From Emiliania huxleyi CCMP1516 (taxonomy: Eukaryota > Haptophyta > Isochrysidales > Noelaerhabdaceae): a DNA stretch of 64,000 bases. The notes below the pieces were generated by a model that saw only the letters and a list, made by a program, of their open reading frames with translations, was not told the DNA's origin and searched no databases. Location of the stretch: assembly GCF_000372725.1 (NCBI RefSeq), contig NW_005198537.1, positions 291,572 through 355,571 of the forward strand. Direction: 5' to 3'. Made by a program: the position numbers and the translations under genes. Positions 20,750 to 31,183 of the stretch are shown piece by piece. Position 1 is the stretch's first letter. Every line of letters starts with the position of its first letter.

Positions 20750-23700
20750 ATGCTCCGACCACTCCAGCCCCTCGCCGCCGCCTCCTCCGCCGCCTCCCGT
20801 CGAAGCCTGGTCCCGCGCCTCCTCCTGCGCCAGCAGCCGCTCCTGCGTCGCCTCAGCTCCTCGTCGCGCACCGGCTCGCGGCCAGGGTCTGGCGGCGGCA
20901 GCGCGGGTTCCGGCGGCAGCGGCGGTGGTGGCCAGTCCTCGTCTAACGCGTGGGTCAACCCGCTCAACCGCGTGCCCGGCGGAGGCGGCGACAAGGGCGA
21001 CGCGCTGCACAAGTACGGGAGCGACCTCACGGCGATGGCGCGCGAGGGCAAGCTCGACACGGTCGTCGGCCGCGACGAGGAGATCCGCAGGACGATCCAG
21101 GTGCTCTCGCGCCGGCGGAAGAACAACCCGGTGCTGATTGGTGAGCCGGGCGTGGGAAAGACGGCCGTGGCAGAGGGGCTCGCCCAGCGCATCGTCGACC
21201 GCGAGGTACCCGACTCGATGCGCTCGCGCCGGCTGATTGCCGTCGATATGGGCGCGCTGCTGCCGCTCCAAAGCCACGCCACGCCACGCCGCGTCCGGCT
21301 CCACTCCCGACCGCGCCGCTGCCCACACGTCCGCACCGCCGCCACTCGCACCGCCACCGCCCTCGGGACGCCCGCGGCGCGCCCACGACACGTCTTGGCG
21401 CCGCAGGCACGCTGCTCGCGGGCGCAAAGTTCCGCGGCGAGTTTGAGGAGCGCTTCAAGGGCGTGCTCAAGGAGGCGGCCGACTCGGAGGGGGAGGTGAT
21501 CCTCTTCATCGACGAGATCCACTCCGTGATGGGCGCGGGCGACGCCGACGGGGCGATGGACGCCTCCGCACTCCTCAAGCCGCAGCTGGCGCGCGGCGAG
21601 ATAGCCGTCGTCGGCGCGACCACGCTCAACGAGTACCGCGCGATCGAGAAGGACGCCGCGCTCGCGCGCCGCTTCCAGCCGGTGATGGTGGCCGAGCCCA
21701 CGCCCGCCGAGTCGCTCACCATCCTGCGCGGCATCAAGGAGAAGTACCAGGCGCTGCGCCACACATCCGAGGCCTCGAGGCCGGCAAGAGACCTCCCCGA
21801 ACCCGCCTCGCCGCCCCCCTCCCCCGCAGGCGCACCACGGGGTACACATCACCGACGCGGCGCTCGTCGCCGCAGTGGCGCACGCGAAGCGGTGCGAGAC
21901 GCCCGCGCCCCTCCCCTCCCCTCTCGCCCCCGCCTCCGCCCCACGCCCTCTCCGCGCCCGCGCCTCCGCCCCTCACGTCTCCTGTGCCGCTCCCGCCCCC
22001 TCGCTCTCTCCTCCGCCGCCTCCCCTCTCGCCGCCCCTGCACGACACGCGCGCCCTCGGCCACCCCCCACCGCCCGCCCGCCGGGCAGCTACCTCGTCGA
22101 GCGGAAGCTGCCAGACTCGGCCATCGACCTCCTCGACGAGGCTGCGAGCCTTTTAGTTTAATTAATGTTAATCTCGTTTTAATTGAATGCCATCGGCCTC
22201 CTCGACGAGGCTGCGAGCCGGCTGCGGCTGCAGCACGAGTCCAAGCCGGAGCCGATCGCGGACCTGGAGCGCGAGGCGCGGAGGCGCTGCGGAGCGGGAG
22301 CGAGGTGCGGCGGCCTTGCGCAGCCCCCGTCGCTCCCTTTCTGCAGGTGCTTAACCTGCAGATCGAGCTCGAGGCGCTGCGGCGCGAGTCGGGCGAGCGG
22401 GGCCGACGCTGGCTCGGCGCAGCGGCGGGGCCTCTCCCGGACGCCTCTCGGGCACGCCTCCCGCGTAGGCGTGCACGTCACGGCGCGGAGGGGCGAGATC
22501 CGCCGGCTGCTGCACGCCAAGCAGGCGACGGCGCAGGAGCTGGGCGCCGCGTGGAGCGCGCAGCGGGAGACGCTCGAGCAGCGCAAGGCGGCGCGCGCGA
22601 GCCTGCAGCAGGCGCGCGCCGACCTGGCCGTGGCGGAGCTGTGAACAGCGTCTCTTCACAGTTGCTGCTGTGAACAGGCGCGCGCCGACCTTGCCGTGGC
22701 GGAGCGGGACGGCGACCTGGTGCGCGCGGGCGAGCTGACGTACGCGATCATCCCGCGGCTCGAAAAGGAGTTCTCGCAGTGGAGCGAGGCCGCGGGCGGC
22801 GGCGCGGGCGGCGAGGGCGCCGAGACGGGCGACTCCGACGCCGCGCTCTTGTCGGAGCAAGTGACGGAGGCGCATATCGCCGAAATCGTGGCGCGCGCGA
22901 CCGGCATCCCTGCGGCGAGGCTTGTTGCGGGCGCGCGCAGCCAGAGGGCGGCGCGGGGAGTGGCGCGTGCGTGCGCGTGGTCCCGAGGCGGAGGCGGTGT
23001 GCTGCAGGCGAGCGGGAGAAGCTGCTGCAGATGGAGGCGACGCTCGCGCGGTCCGTCATCGGGCAGGACGAGGCGCTCGCCGTCGTGTCGAACGCGGTGC
23101 GAGTCTCGCGCGCCGGGCTGCAGTCGTCCGAGCGCCCGCTCGGCGCGCCCCTGCTGGTGTGGCCGACCGGCTCGCTCTGCCTGCCGCGAGCCCTCCCGGA
23201 GCCTTGCCTGCGCAGGCACCTTCATGCTGGTCGGGCCGACCGGCGTGGGCAAGACGCACCTTTGCAAGGCGCTTGCCGAGTTCCTCTTCGACTCGGCCGA
23301 CGCGGTCACGCGGCTCGACATGTCCGAGTTCAGCGAGAAGCACGCCGTCTCTCGCCTCGTCGGCGCGCCGCCCGGCTACGTCGGGTACGACGAGGGCGGC
23401 CAGCTGACCGAGGCGGTGCGGCGGCGGCCGTACTCGGTGCTGCTCCTCGACGAGTTCGAGAAGGCGCACCGCGAGGTTGCGACGCTGCTGCTGCAGGTCC
23501 TCGACGAGGGCCGCCTCACCGACTCGCAAGGCAAGACGGTCGACTTCCGCAACACGATCATCATCATGACGTCCAACTTGGGCGCAGAGGCGCTCGCGTC
23601 GCTGCCGGAGGGGGCCGCCTCCTCCAAGGCGCGGCCCGAAGTGCTCAAGGCGATCGCGGACGCCTTCCCGCCCGAGTTCGTCAACCGGCTCGACGAGATT

Positions 23701-24383
23701 GTGAGCCCCGTAGCCGAGATTGTGAGCCCCGTAGCCGAGATTGTGAGCCCCGTAGCCGAGGTTGTGGGCCCCGTAGCCGAGACGCGGCGCGAGGGGGGGC
23801 CGAGAGGGTTCGCCGTCGAGTTCCGGCTTCGCCCCCCCTCCCCCCCTCCCCCCGGCGGCCTGCTCACCGGCGGCGCCGCGAGCAGGTCCTCTTCGAGCGG
23901 CTCACCCGCGAGCGCATCGCCGCCATCTGCGCTGTCGAGGTGCAGCAGCTGCGGGAGCGCCTCTCTGCGCGCGGTGTCCGCCTGCGCCTCTCCCCGGACG
24001 CCCTGCTCCGGCTGGCGGAGGCCGGGTACGACCCAGCGTACGGCGCGCGGCCGGTGCGGCGCGCCATCCGCCACCACCTGCTCGACCCGCTCTCCCGGCT
24101 GCTGATCGGAGACCAGGAGGCGCAGGACGGCGCGACCGTCCTCGTCGACACGAAGGACACCGGCGCGGGCGCGGGCGGCGGCGCGGCGCAGCCCTCCATC
24201 GTGCCGCCGCTGCCGGGCGTGCCTTTCGCCACGGGGCTGTTTGGCGCCGGCGGCGCCGCCGCGGCGGTGCCGCCGAGCGACATGGCCGCCGCTGTGCGCA
24301 TCCGACTGCTGGCTCCGGGTGCGCCGCTTCCGCCAGAGGACACGGGGGTCGACTGGGACGAGGGGCCGGAGTCGGCAGCGTAG
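20750..24383 (+). CDS. CLPB: Mitochondrial-type ClpB/Hsp78 AAA+ disaggregase
   Basis: Predicted 861 aa from 11 exons, phase-consistent. Introns: 21252-21406 (GC), 21751-21829 (GC), 21892-22088, 22141-22209 (GC), 22276-22346 (GC), 22393-22468 (GC), 22612-22677 (GC), 22931-23007 (GC), 23143-23215 (GC), 23701-23885. An Arg/Leu/Ser presequence ([19 protein letters not shown]) suggests import into mitochondria, and as in yeast Hsp78 the Clp N-domain is missing. NBD1: Walker [14 protein letters not shown], Walker [11 protein letters not shown] coiled-coil M-domain follows (about residues 330-430). NBD2: Walker [10 protein letters not shown], Walker [12 protein letters not shown], sensor IMTSNLGAE, box [20 protein letters not shown]-terminal extension of about 85 residues is Gly/Ala/Pro-rich. 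It unfolds aggregates with Hsp70. I chose the Met at 20750 as it begins the presequence; an upstream Met at 20636 is less likely. Confidence 0.92.
22120..22219 (+). repeat. 31-bp direct duplication bounding a GC-AG intron
   Basis: Exon sequence 22120-22150 is repeated at 22189-22219 with one mismatch. Between them lie 38 AT-rich bases (TTTTAGTTTAATTAATG...) unlike anything nearby. The duplicated unit contains GACGAG|GCTGCG, so the first copy supplies the GC donor and the second copy the AG acceptor of the 69-bp intron 22141-22209. Splicing restores [12 protein letters not shown] of ClpB. Confidence 0.85.
22609..22704 (+). repeat. 30-bp direct duplication bounding a second GC-AG intron
   Basis: Exon sequence 22609-22638 recurs at 22675-22704 with one mismatch, separated by 36 bp (CTGTGAACAGCG...CTGTGAA) that carry an in-frame stop. 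The unit starts CAG|GCGCGCGCC, so the first copy gives the GC donor and the second the AG acceptor of intron 22612-22677 (66 bp). Splicing restores the ClpB middle-domain reading [17 protein letters not shown]. Confidence 0.85.
23695..23785 (+). repeat. 21-bp tandem repeat that multiplies a splice donor
   Basis: Four units of GAGATTGTGAGCCCCGTAGCC, the last diverged, start at the exon 10/intron 10 boundary of ClpB. Each unit carries ATT|GTGAGC or its variant, so several alternative donors 21 bp apart exist; use of a later one would add seven residues per unit. Confidence 0.8.
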
Positions 24384-24450
24384 GTGTGCCTGTACTTTAT
24401 GTGTTTCAACTAAAAACATCAAAAAAGCAAAACATCCAACTGCAACTAAA

Positions 24451-27400
24451 TCATACAAACGTCGGCATGACCCGGATCTCGTAATACACCACCTTGGGCT
24501 TATTCGGCTTGCCCTCCACAGACTCCTCCTTGTACTCGCGCAGCTGGTTGGCAAGCTCCTCCGTGGAGCTCGCCTTGGCTCTGGATGGCCCCGGCTTTCC
24601 GCCGCTGCCGGACGGGGCGCCCGCTAGCACCGCTTCGGTCGAGAAACGCGAGTTGGTCTTTTGCTTTGTGGCCTTCCATGCCGCCTTTTTGTCTTCTGCT
24701 GTCACTGCAGGCGAGTCCTTCTGCTCGAGAACCTGCAGCATGGTGCACGGCGGGAAGAGCACCTCCTCCTCGCCGGCAAACTGCGAGAGCAGCGAGATGT
24801 CGGCGCCGTGGTGGAAGCCCGTGTCTCCCTCGCATGACGGGCGGAGGCTCCACAGCACGTTCGGGCCATTCTCGTCCATGTACATCACCGGCGTCGCGCG
24901 GTTGCGGGAAGTGGACATGAAGGCGGTGTCCGTGGCACAGACCATGCCGAGCTCGCCCCGCACCCAAAACGAGTACGGCAGCTCGCCGCGCACGCCACGG
25001 TAGAGAGGCTTGTCCGCCTCCTCCGGAAGCGTGATGGCGGAGAGCTTGCGGATGGCTCGGCAGAGGTGCGCCACAGTGGCGGTGAAGGTCGCCGCCGGGT
25101 GCGTCGCGACCAGCCGGCGGAAGCCGCCAGACAAGTTTCCAATCTCGCGCAGGAAGCGGTTGACGGGCTGGTAGGCTGGGCCAGAGTACAGCCGAACCGC
25201 AAGCACCTCCTCGCGCGTCAGAAAGGCGTTGGCCTCGCTCGGCATCGGCGTGTCTGGGCTCATCTGCTTTAGCTTCTCGCGCCGCTCTGCAATGCGCGCG
25301 TTAATGCGATCGCAAAACTGCACCACGGACATGCCGCCGTTTTTCTCGTCGCGCGTGCCGGGCGTCTTGTCAGCGGCGGGGACGGCTTCCCCGTTGACGT
25401 ACTCCCACTCCTCGCGCAGCGTGTACTTGACGTCCTTGAAGTCCGTCCAGGAGTAGTCTCGCATAAACTCCTGCTCGAGCGTGAGCAGCGGCCGCTCGAT
25501 GATGTCGTCGAGGCCCTTGACAAACGCCTTGCGCGACGCGTACTGCAAAGAGACGGGCAGCTCCGCCATCTTGCCGCCGCCGGAGCCGCTCGAGCTGCTG
25601 AGCCGCTTCGGCGCCTTGAAGGTCGCCGTGACGACGAGAAGGTCGACCATCGGCTTGGTCACGCCGTCCGGCGCGAGCCAGCTGCCGGCGGGCTTGGTCT
25701 CCTTGAGTCGGAACAGCGTGTTGGGCGGGAAGGCCCCCGAAGTCTGCTTCCGGGAAGTCGGCTTCAACGTTCCGCCGTCGGCTCCGCCCTTCGATGCGGT
25801 GGGCGCGATCGTCTTCTTGATGACGATTGGTGCGTGGTCGCCGTGGTCGTCGCTCGCCGCCGCCTCGAAGCAGACGATGGGACCGCTGACAGGCTTCAAG
25901 CCCCCGTCGTCAAAGACCATAAAGCCCTCCTCGCTAAAGCAGTCGAGGCGGTCGTTTGCCTGAGGTGGGGGATGGAGAGCGCTGAGATGCGGGCCGCGCG
26001 GAGATGCTCAGCAGCCCGGGGGTGGGGTGCGGGGCGCACCATGACCATCGCCTCGGAGACGAGCCCTCGGAAGCCCGCCTCGTCGGGCGTGCGGATGCTG
26101 CTCCACTGCGAGTCGTCCGACGCCAGCCCAAACTTGCCCTCGAGGTTCTTGTACAGCGACGGCGGAAGCGCAAGTTTCTTCTGCAGGTCGTACTCAGAGC
26201 TGAGAGCCTCGGAGAGGGCGTACGTGGAGCAGACGTAGTCCTTCCGGCCCTCCCGCATCGCGGCTGCCAGCGAGCCCCTCACCGACTGCAGGGCGTAATA
26301 GATCTCCGCGTGCTTCGGATCCATGCCGCTATCGACGCTCTCCTTGATCCCGCGGGCAAACTTGTTGAGCACGCTGTCGAGGTCCTTGTGTGCCCTCACA
26401 TACTCCTCGGTGCCCTTGTCCTTGTCCGCCGGGTCGTCAGAACGCAAGTACTCCTCGGTCCGCAGCTTCACCCACTCCTCCCGCCACTTCTCCATGCAGT
26501 CGTCCGGAGGCGGCCCAACGCAGTCTCGCAGCGAGCGCAAGTAGCCAGTGCGGCTGGTCGGGTTGCCCGGCGGCGTGAGCTCCGCCACTCGCGTGCGCGC
26601 TGCAAGGAGCGAACTCCCCGCCGCAAGCACCTGCTCGCGCGCTTCGCAGAGCTGCACGTCGGAGAGGTACTTCCCCAGAGGCCAAGTCAGCTTGGGCCGT
26701 GGCGCCGTGCCCTCGGGCGGCGGCGGCGGCGTGTCGGCGAAATAGAGCCGCGCCGAAGGGCGGAAGAGGCCGGGGCGGGTGAGCAGGACGGAGAGGCGGA
26801 GCAGGCCGGCCGCGCCGATCGACCAGAGGCGTTCTGGGAACTCTGCCCAGAACCGGTGCTTGCCCCACTTCTCGACGGCCTTGTCCCAGCCGGCGCCCTC
26901 CTGCTGCAGCAGCTCGTCGAGCGTCTTGTCCACCAGCGGCTTGAGCTCCTCCACCGAGATCCACCGCTCCGAGAAGCCGAGCTGAGCGATGTCCGCAAAG
27001 CCGGACATGGCCAGCACCCCGCCGCGTATCGGCGCGTGGGCGCGCAGGTGCGGCCAGCTGGCGTCCACCACGCGCTCGAGACTCTGCCGCGACCGCTCGA
27101 GCGACGGCCACTCGCCGGCTGCTGCTGCCGCGTCCGCCTTGAAAGCGTCCTGCACCTCACCCACGCTGAGCGGCATAGAGACGGGAGACACCCCGCCCTC
27201 GGCGGTTGACATGCCGCGGATGCCCACTTGCACCGACGAGCCGCCGCCGGCGAGCAGCTGCACGCCGCCTTCATGGCCCGCGTCCTCAAAGGCCGCATGG
27301 AAGAGCGCCTTTGCCGCCGTCCACTCCCACCGCACCTCGTCGAGGCCCTCGACGACGCGGAAGGTGACATTCGGGTGCTCGCATCGGCAGAAGCGCGCGA

Positions 27401-27962
27401 ACTGATCAACCTTGCGCGCGCCCGCGTCGCTATCCCGAATCTTGCGCACGCCGCCGGTGGCGCCGATGAAGATGGCCGGCTCTGGGCCGCCGTTAGAGTC
27501 GAAGGCGGCGAGCGTATCGGAGAGCAGCTTGAAGAAGAGTTCAAAGGTCTCATCGCTGCCGTCGTTGATGGTGTCGCCCAGCGTCATCAAGCTCTGGTCG
27601 TCGCGCCGCAGCTTGGCGCTGTGGAGGATCACCGGCATGCCGTCTGGTCCCTGGTCGTATGCGAAAACCTCGGTGTGCCGCGAGCCGGCGTCGACCACAA
27701 AGGCCCTCGGCATCGAGACGCGCGCGGCGAACTTGACGGGAGAGATGCATCTGGGTGGCTCGGAGGAGGGGGAGTCGGAGGAGCGGTGATTGGAGAGGGA
27801 GACCTTCCCGTGGAGGTCTGGCGACGCGTCAGGGACGCTCACGCTTGCGAGAGAGCCGTCGCGGCTTTTGCCATCGAAGGTGACCGATTTGCGAGGCGAC
27901 GGCGACCTTGGGCCCACCGACGGCTGATGTTTGGAGCTACAGGCACTACAGGCACCGCCCAT
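24451..27962 (-). CDS. Fusion of apyrase-like ASKHA domain and R-S-E ADP-ribosyltransferase, N-myristoylation signal
   Basis: Predicted 1143 aa from two exons; intron 25960-26039 is GT-AG and phase-consistent. The start MGGACSACSSK is a classic N-myristoylation plus palmitoylation signal, so membrane attachment is likely. Residues about 85-420 resemble the GDA1/CD39-Ppx ASKHA fold: AFVVDAGSRHTEVFAYD (phosphate 1), IFIGATGGVRKIRD, an acidic GLDEVRWEWTAAK stretch, and LLAGGGSSVQVGI (phosphate 2). Residues about 840-1080 form an ADP-ribosyltransferase of the arginine-specific R-S-E type: LYRGV, FMSTSRN, and GADISLLSQFAGEEEVLFPP, where EEE supplies the catalytic ExE. I know no standard family with this pairing. 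It may sense or hydrolyse nucleotides and modify a target with NAD+. A TIR element lies about 65 bp upstream of the start codon. Domain calls come from motifs; the joint function is inference. Confidence 0.75.
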
Positions 27963-28025
27963 TGCGACGTCTCCAAAGGCCGCCCCAAGGAGGCGTCTCC
28001 TGTGGCTGCAAAACGTTCTCAAAAC

Positions 28026-28430
28026 GGGTGTGTATTCTTTTTGCTTGGGGCGGCCAGCTTGCCGGGGTAGGTAGGGTAGGTCTGGGCCTCCCCCTCGGGG
28101 TTTTCCCTCTCTTCACGCCGGAATTTTCACAGCAAAAAAAGAAATTTTCGGCGAAAATCACGACGTCAACCCTCCCCAAGTGGGTGATCTGGTGCTTGTA
28201 GGGCTTGATAGTGGCCTGCCATGTCACAGGAAGGACTGTGATTGCAGGAGAGTACCACCAGCCATCACTTTAGTTGGTATAGTACCCCACCTTCACCCAT
28301 ACCGTGATTTCTTTTTTAGTTTCCCATAAGTAGGGTAGGTAGGTAGGTAGGTAGGGGCACCGCAGGGGCCGGTCAGGTTTTTCCAGAATTTCAGCATGCT
28401 GGCCGCCCCAAGCAAAAAGAATACACACCT
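28026..28430. mobile_element. TIR element (MITE-like), copy 2, about 405 bp
   Basis: Left end GGTGTGTATTCTTTTTGC then TTGGGGCGGCCAGC; right end the inverted match finishing AAGAATACACACC. The interior matches 8782-9186 in inverse orientation, including TTTTCACAGCAAAAAAAG, GTGGCCTGCCATGTCACAGG and the TAGGTAGG run. TGCAAAACGT occurs on both sides (about 28008 and 28431) and may be a target duplication. No coding capacity. Confidence 0.8.
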
Positions 28431-28786
28431 GCAAAACGTCCACAAAAAGAGAACGCTCCACCCGGAACACCGTGAGAAGGGAGGCGGCAGAGGACACAGA
28501 CCAAATATTTTTTGTTAACAGCTCAGAGGTAAATAAATAAATACAACGGACACGCCAAACGCTCAGAGGTGCCTGCAGTTTGAGAGAGAGAGAGAGAGAT
28601 TTTTTAGCTGTACAGTTGTTGTTGCAGTTTGTTCGTTTCGCGCAAATGTGACCGACGGCACCGCCATCACCGCGATCGAGCGCGCGCCCGGTAGTCGGTG
28701 CCCTCGCGCTGCTCGACGCCCGCCATCACGGCTTCGCAGTCGGCCATCTGCGGCACGGCGCGGGCGGAGACGAAGGATAGGTGTAG
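28431..28786. other. Intergenic stretch, no gene seen
   Basis: Holds an AATAAATAAATA block near 28532 and a GAGAGAGAGATTTTTTAG motif near 28590. A minus-strand frame reading MADCEAVMAGVEQREGTDYR (about 28680-28760) might be the end of a lost gene but has no support. Confidence 0.4.
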
Positions 28787-28893
28787 CGCGTCGGCAGGAT
28801 CCCCAAAACCGTCGTAAACCCCCGCAAATTGAAGTCGACCGCGCAAAGCTGTCCCCCCCCGCAAACTTTAAACCTCCATAAACATCATTTTGC
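28787..28893. repeat. Dispersed repeat GTAGCGCGTCGGCAGGATCC, left copy
   Basis: About 107 bp from GTAGCGCGTCGGCAGGATCC to CATAAACATCATTTTGC. A second copy in the same orientation lies at 31624-31735 and a partial third follows directly (31738-31810). The two full copies flank the segment that holds the AT-hook protein gene and the fossil enzyme fragments. Confidence 0.8.
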
Positions 28894-29083
28894 CTCACCG
28901 CGGTCCGACGTCGGTTGGTCTTCGGCGTGGCGAGGGCGGGCGCGCAGAGAGGCCTTGCCGCCATCGCGTTGCCGCGAAGGAAAAAGAATCTCTAGCCGCC
29001 CGGAGCTAAGAAACCACGGCGTGGGGTGGATGAGGGCTGTGGAAAGGCTTAGAAACGGCGGCGTGCCGCGGAATCCTGTTTTC

Positions 29084-29876
29084 TTAATGCCCGCAACCCA
29101 CGTGGCTCGTGGGACCCCCCCCCCCCCTCCCTCGACGACAACAAAAAAGCGCGTGAACAGGGCCTGTGACGGCGGTGCTGCAAGGCCCCTCGTGCCAGAG
29201 GCGGAGGCTGCAGCCGAGCGTCTTGCAGCTTGGAGCGCGGAGGGGCGGAGAAGCAGCCTCCTCCTCCTCGTCGCTGCTGCTCTCGGCGACCGCAGTCTCG
29301 CCGCCAGCGCCGCCTGGCTCGCCCTCCTCCGATTCGGACGCCTCGCCCGCCGCCGCTGCCGACGGCCCTGCCTCTCCTGCCGCCGTCGCCGCCGCCTCGC
29401 CAACCGCCCGTGCATACGCCACCGCCGCCTCCACCGCCGTGCCGTGGGGTGACGTGCCTTGGGTGGACGTGCCTTGGGGTGAGGCGAGTGAGTCCTCAAA
29501 CTGCTGCTGCTGCGGCGGCGGAGGCGGCGGCGGCGGCGGCTGCGGCAGGCCGGTCGGCTCTGGCGGCCCACACTTGCGAGGGCGCCCGGGCGGCTTCTGA
29601 GGAGGCGCCAGACTCAGCTCGCCATGAGGCTTGGCGCGGCACATTGAGCAAGCGGCATACATGCTGCCCTTGAAGGAGATCATTATCCGTTTTGCTATCG
29701 ATGCACGCTTTCCGAATGCAGCTGCAACCGCAGAATCTGCAGAGGCGAGGCTGGTTGCCGCTTCTGGCGCTCCGCACGATCGAGCTGCCGTTGCACTCAG
29801 GGAGTCCACATCTGCACGGCTTGACGAATGTGCCGGGCTCATCTTCGCGCCATTCCGCCGTGGACATTTGCGCCAC
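29084..29876 (-). CDS. Cys-rich protein with AT-hook-like motif and C-x4-C...WHxGxC motif
   Basis: Predicted about 242 aa from two exons; intron 29597-29660 (GT-AG, 64 bp) is phase-consistent and joins two otherwise separate frames. The N-terminus carries KPCRCGLPECNG and LCRFCGCSCIRKAC, a likely zinc-binding cluster. After the splice comes KPPGRPRKCGPPEP, an AT-hook-like GRPRK core. A poly-Pro/Gln stretch, an acidic Ser/Glu segment (SSSDEEEEAAS) and SCKTLGCSLRLWHEGPC follow. The last motif resembles short zinc-binding modules common in haptophyte proteins. The mix suggests a chromatin or transcription protein. The 3' end is uncertain because a poly-C/G run near 29107-29119 follows the last motif and another exon may exist. 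Confidence 0.5.
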
Positions 29877-30117
29877 TGACTGGGCTCAGCAGCAGCAGCA
29901 GTTGCAGCGCCCCGCGCGTACTGGGTGCAGCTGCCCGCTGCCCGCCCCGCGGGCAGAACAAAAATAACTTATTTCATGCCCAAAGTGTCGTGCGAGGGAG
30001 TTTTGTTGTAAAATTCTTTTTCTCTGAGGCGCATGACCATCCCCCCCCCCCCTTGCCACCCCCCCCCCCCCCCTTGCCACCCCCACCCACCCCGACCGCG
30101 GTCGCGACAACCCGACC

Positions 30118-30642
30118 ATGCGCCTCATCGGCTTTGCGGACGACATCTGCCAGAACGACGAGCCCTCGCACGCCGTCGCCGCCTACTCCGGACCAAAGGG
30201 CCTCCTCGAGGCGCAGAAGAAGGGAGCGAGCGTCTTCGACGGCGTCAGCAAGTCGCTCATCTACTCGCCCGAGGGCGACCTCTCGTGCGCGCCGGGCTGG
30301 CTCCGGGGCTCGCCGGCGCACCGCGACAAAGAGGGCAAACCCACGGGGCGAGTGGACTGCTTCAAGGCCGTCGGCACCTTCTTTGGCGACCCGGAAGCCT
30401 GCAAGAAGGAGCTCACCGCGCACCTCAGGAAGAAGCTCGCGCCGCTCGACGTCATCGACACGATCGTCGACACTGACTGCGTCACGAACACCTCGCAGCT
30501 CCGCCTCAACCTCGTCCAACGGATTGCCTGCGCAAAGACCAATTGCCGGCATCACGCCGCCCGAGCAAACAGCTGTCAAGGCGCTCAGGACAAAAAGCGG
30601 GCGTGCTGGCGCGGCCCAACTATGGGCAAAGTGTTTGTGTGA
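30118..30642 (+). mobile_element. Fossil reverse-transcriptase fragment of a retroelement
   Basis: A coding fragment starts at an FADD box (MRLIGFADDICQ), the usual YADD active-site position, and continues through KSLIYSPEGDLSC, FKAVGTFFGDPE and RLNLVQRIACAK, the order of the RT palm-thumb region in protist retroelements. Only the C-terminal part of an RT is present, so it is an old, broken copy. It lies between the two GTAGCGCG repeats and next to a tyrosine-recombinase fragment on the other strand. RT and tyrosine recombinase together occur in DIRS-like elements, but opposite strands argue for two insertions or a rearrangement. Confidence 0.6.
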
Positions 30643-30778
30643 GCACACAACACGCGCGTCGCATCGTGTTGTAAACGCGTACACGAATGTGGTTCGTACA
30701 TATGATTTCTCCCAGTCTCTCTCTCCCAGTATGCTAAACGTACGGAACGTACATAGGCATGTCCAAGTGCTACACATT

Positions 30779-31183
30779 TCATCCCACCCGCTGGCGGACC
30801 CGTCGCCCGGAGCCTACCACAAACGGTGTAATGTGCTCGCCAACCTCTTCCGCCTCCTCCATGCCGTACACGGTGTCCCAAAAGTGGCGGCTCATGCACA
30901 AAAATGGAGCGCCTTCGTCGGCCGTCACGCCGAGCGCCTTCAGGTTCTTGACTGCGCCGTGACGCAGGCTATGCAGACGAAAGAGATCCAAGTGCAACTT
31001 AGGCGCCGACGGATCGGCCGCGTGCCGCCGCTCGTTGATGCGCGCTCCCCATCGTTGGAAGGATGCTAGGGCGACCGATAACGACGGCGCATGCGGCAGA
31101 AAGCAACTAGCCGCATCGAGGGAGCCGTCCGCACGGCGAGGCATCTTCTTGGCACCGTCCTGCCACGAGAACTTTCGGTACAT
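30779..31183 (-). mobile_element. Fossil tyrosine-recombinase (integrase) fragment
   Basis: The minus strand encodes the C-terminal half of a tyrosine recombinase: LHSLRHGAVKNLKALGV (the HxxR box) followed by FLCMSRHFWDTVYG, where the Tyr sits at the nucleophile position. The catalytic core upstream is not seen, so it is a remnant. Such enzymes belong to DIRS-like and Crypton elements. Age looks old, since no intact partner domain is nearby. Confidence 0.6.

Noticed and set aside
22141-22209. Frame break or pseudogene in ClpB at the AT-rich insert
   Set aside because: A 69-bp GC-AG intron removes it exactly and restores the family sequence.
20750-24383. Bacterial contamination carrying clpB
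   Set aside because: The gene has ten introns with consistent phases and a mitochondrial-type presequence.
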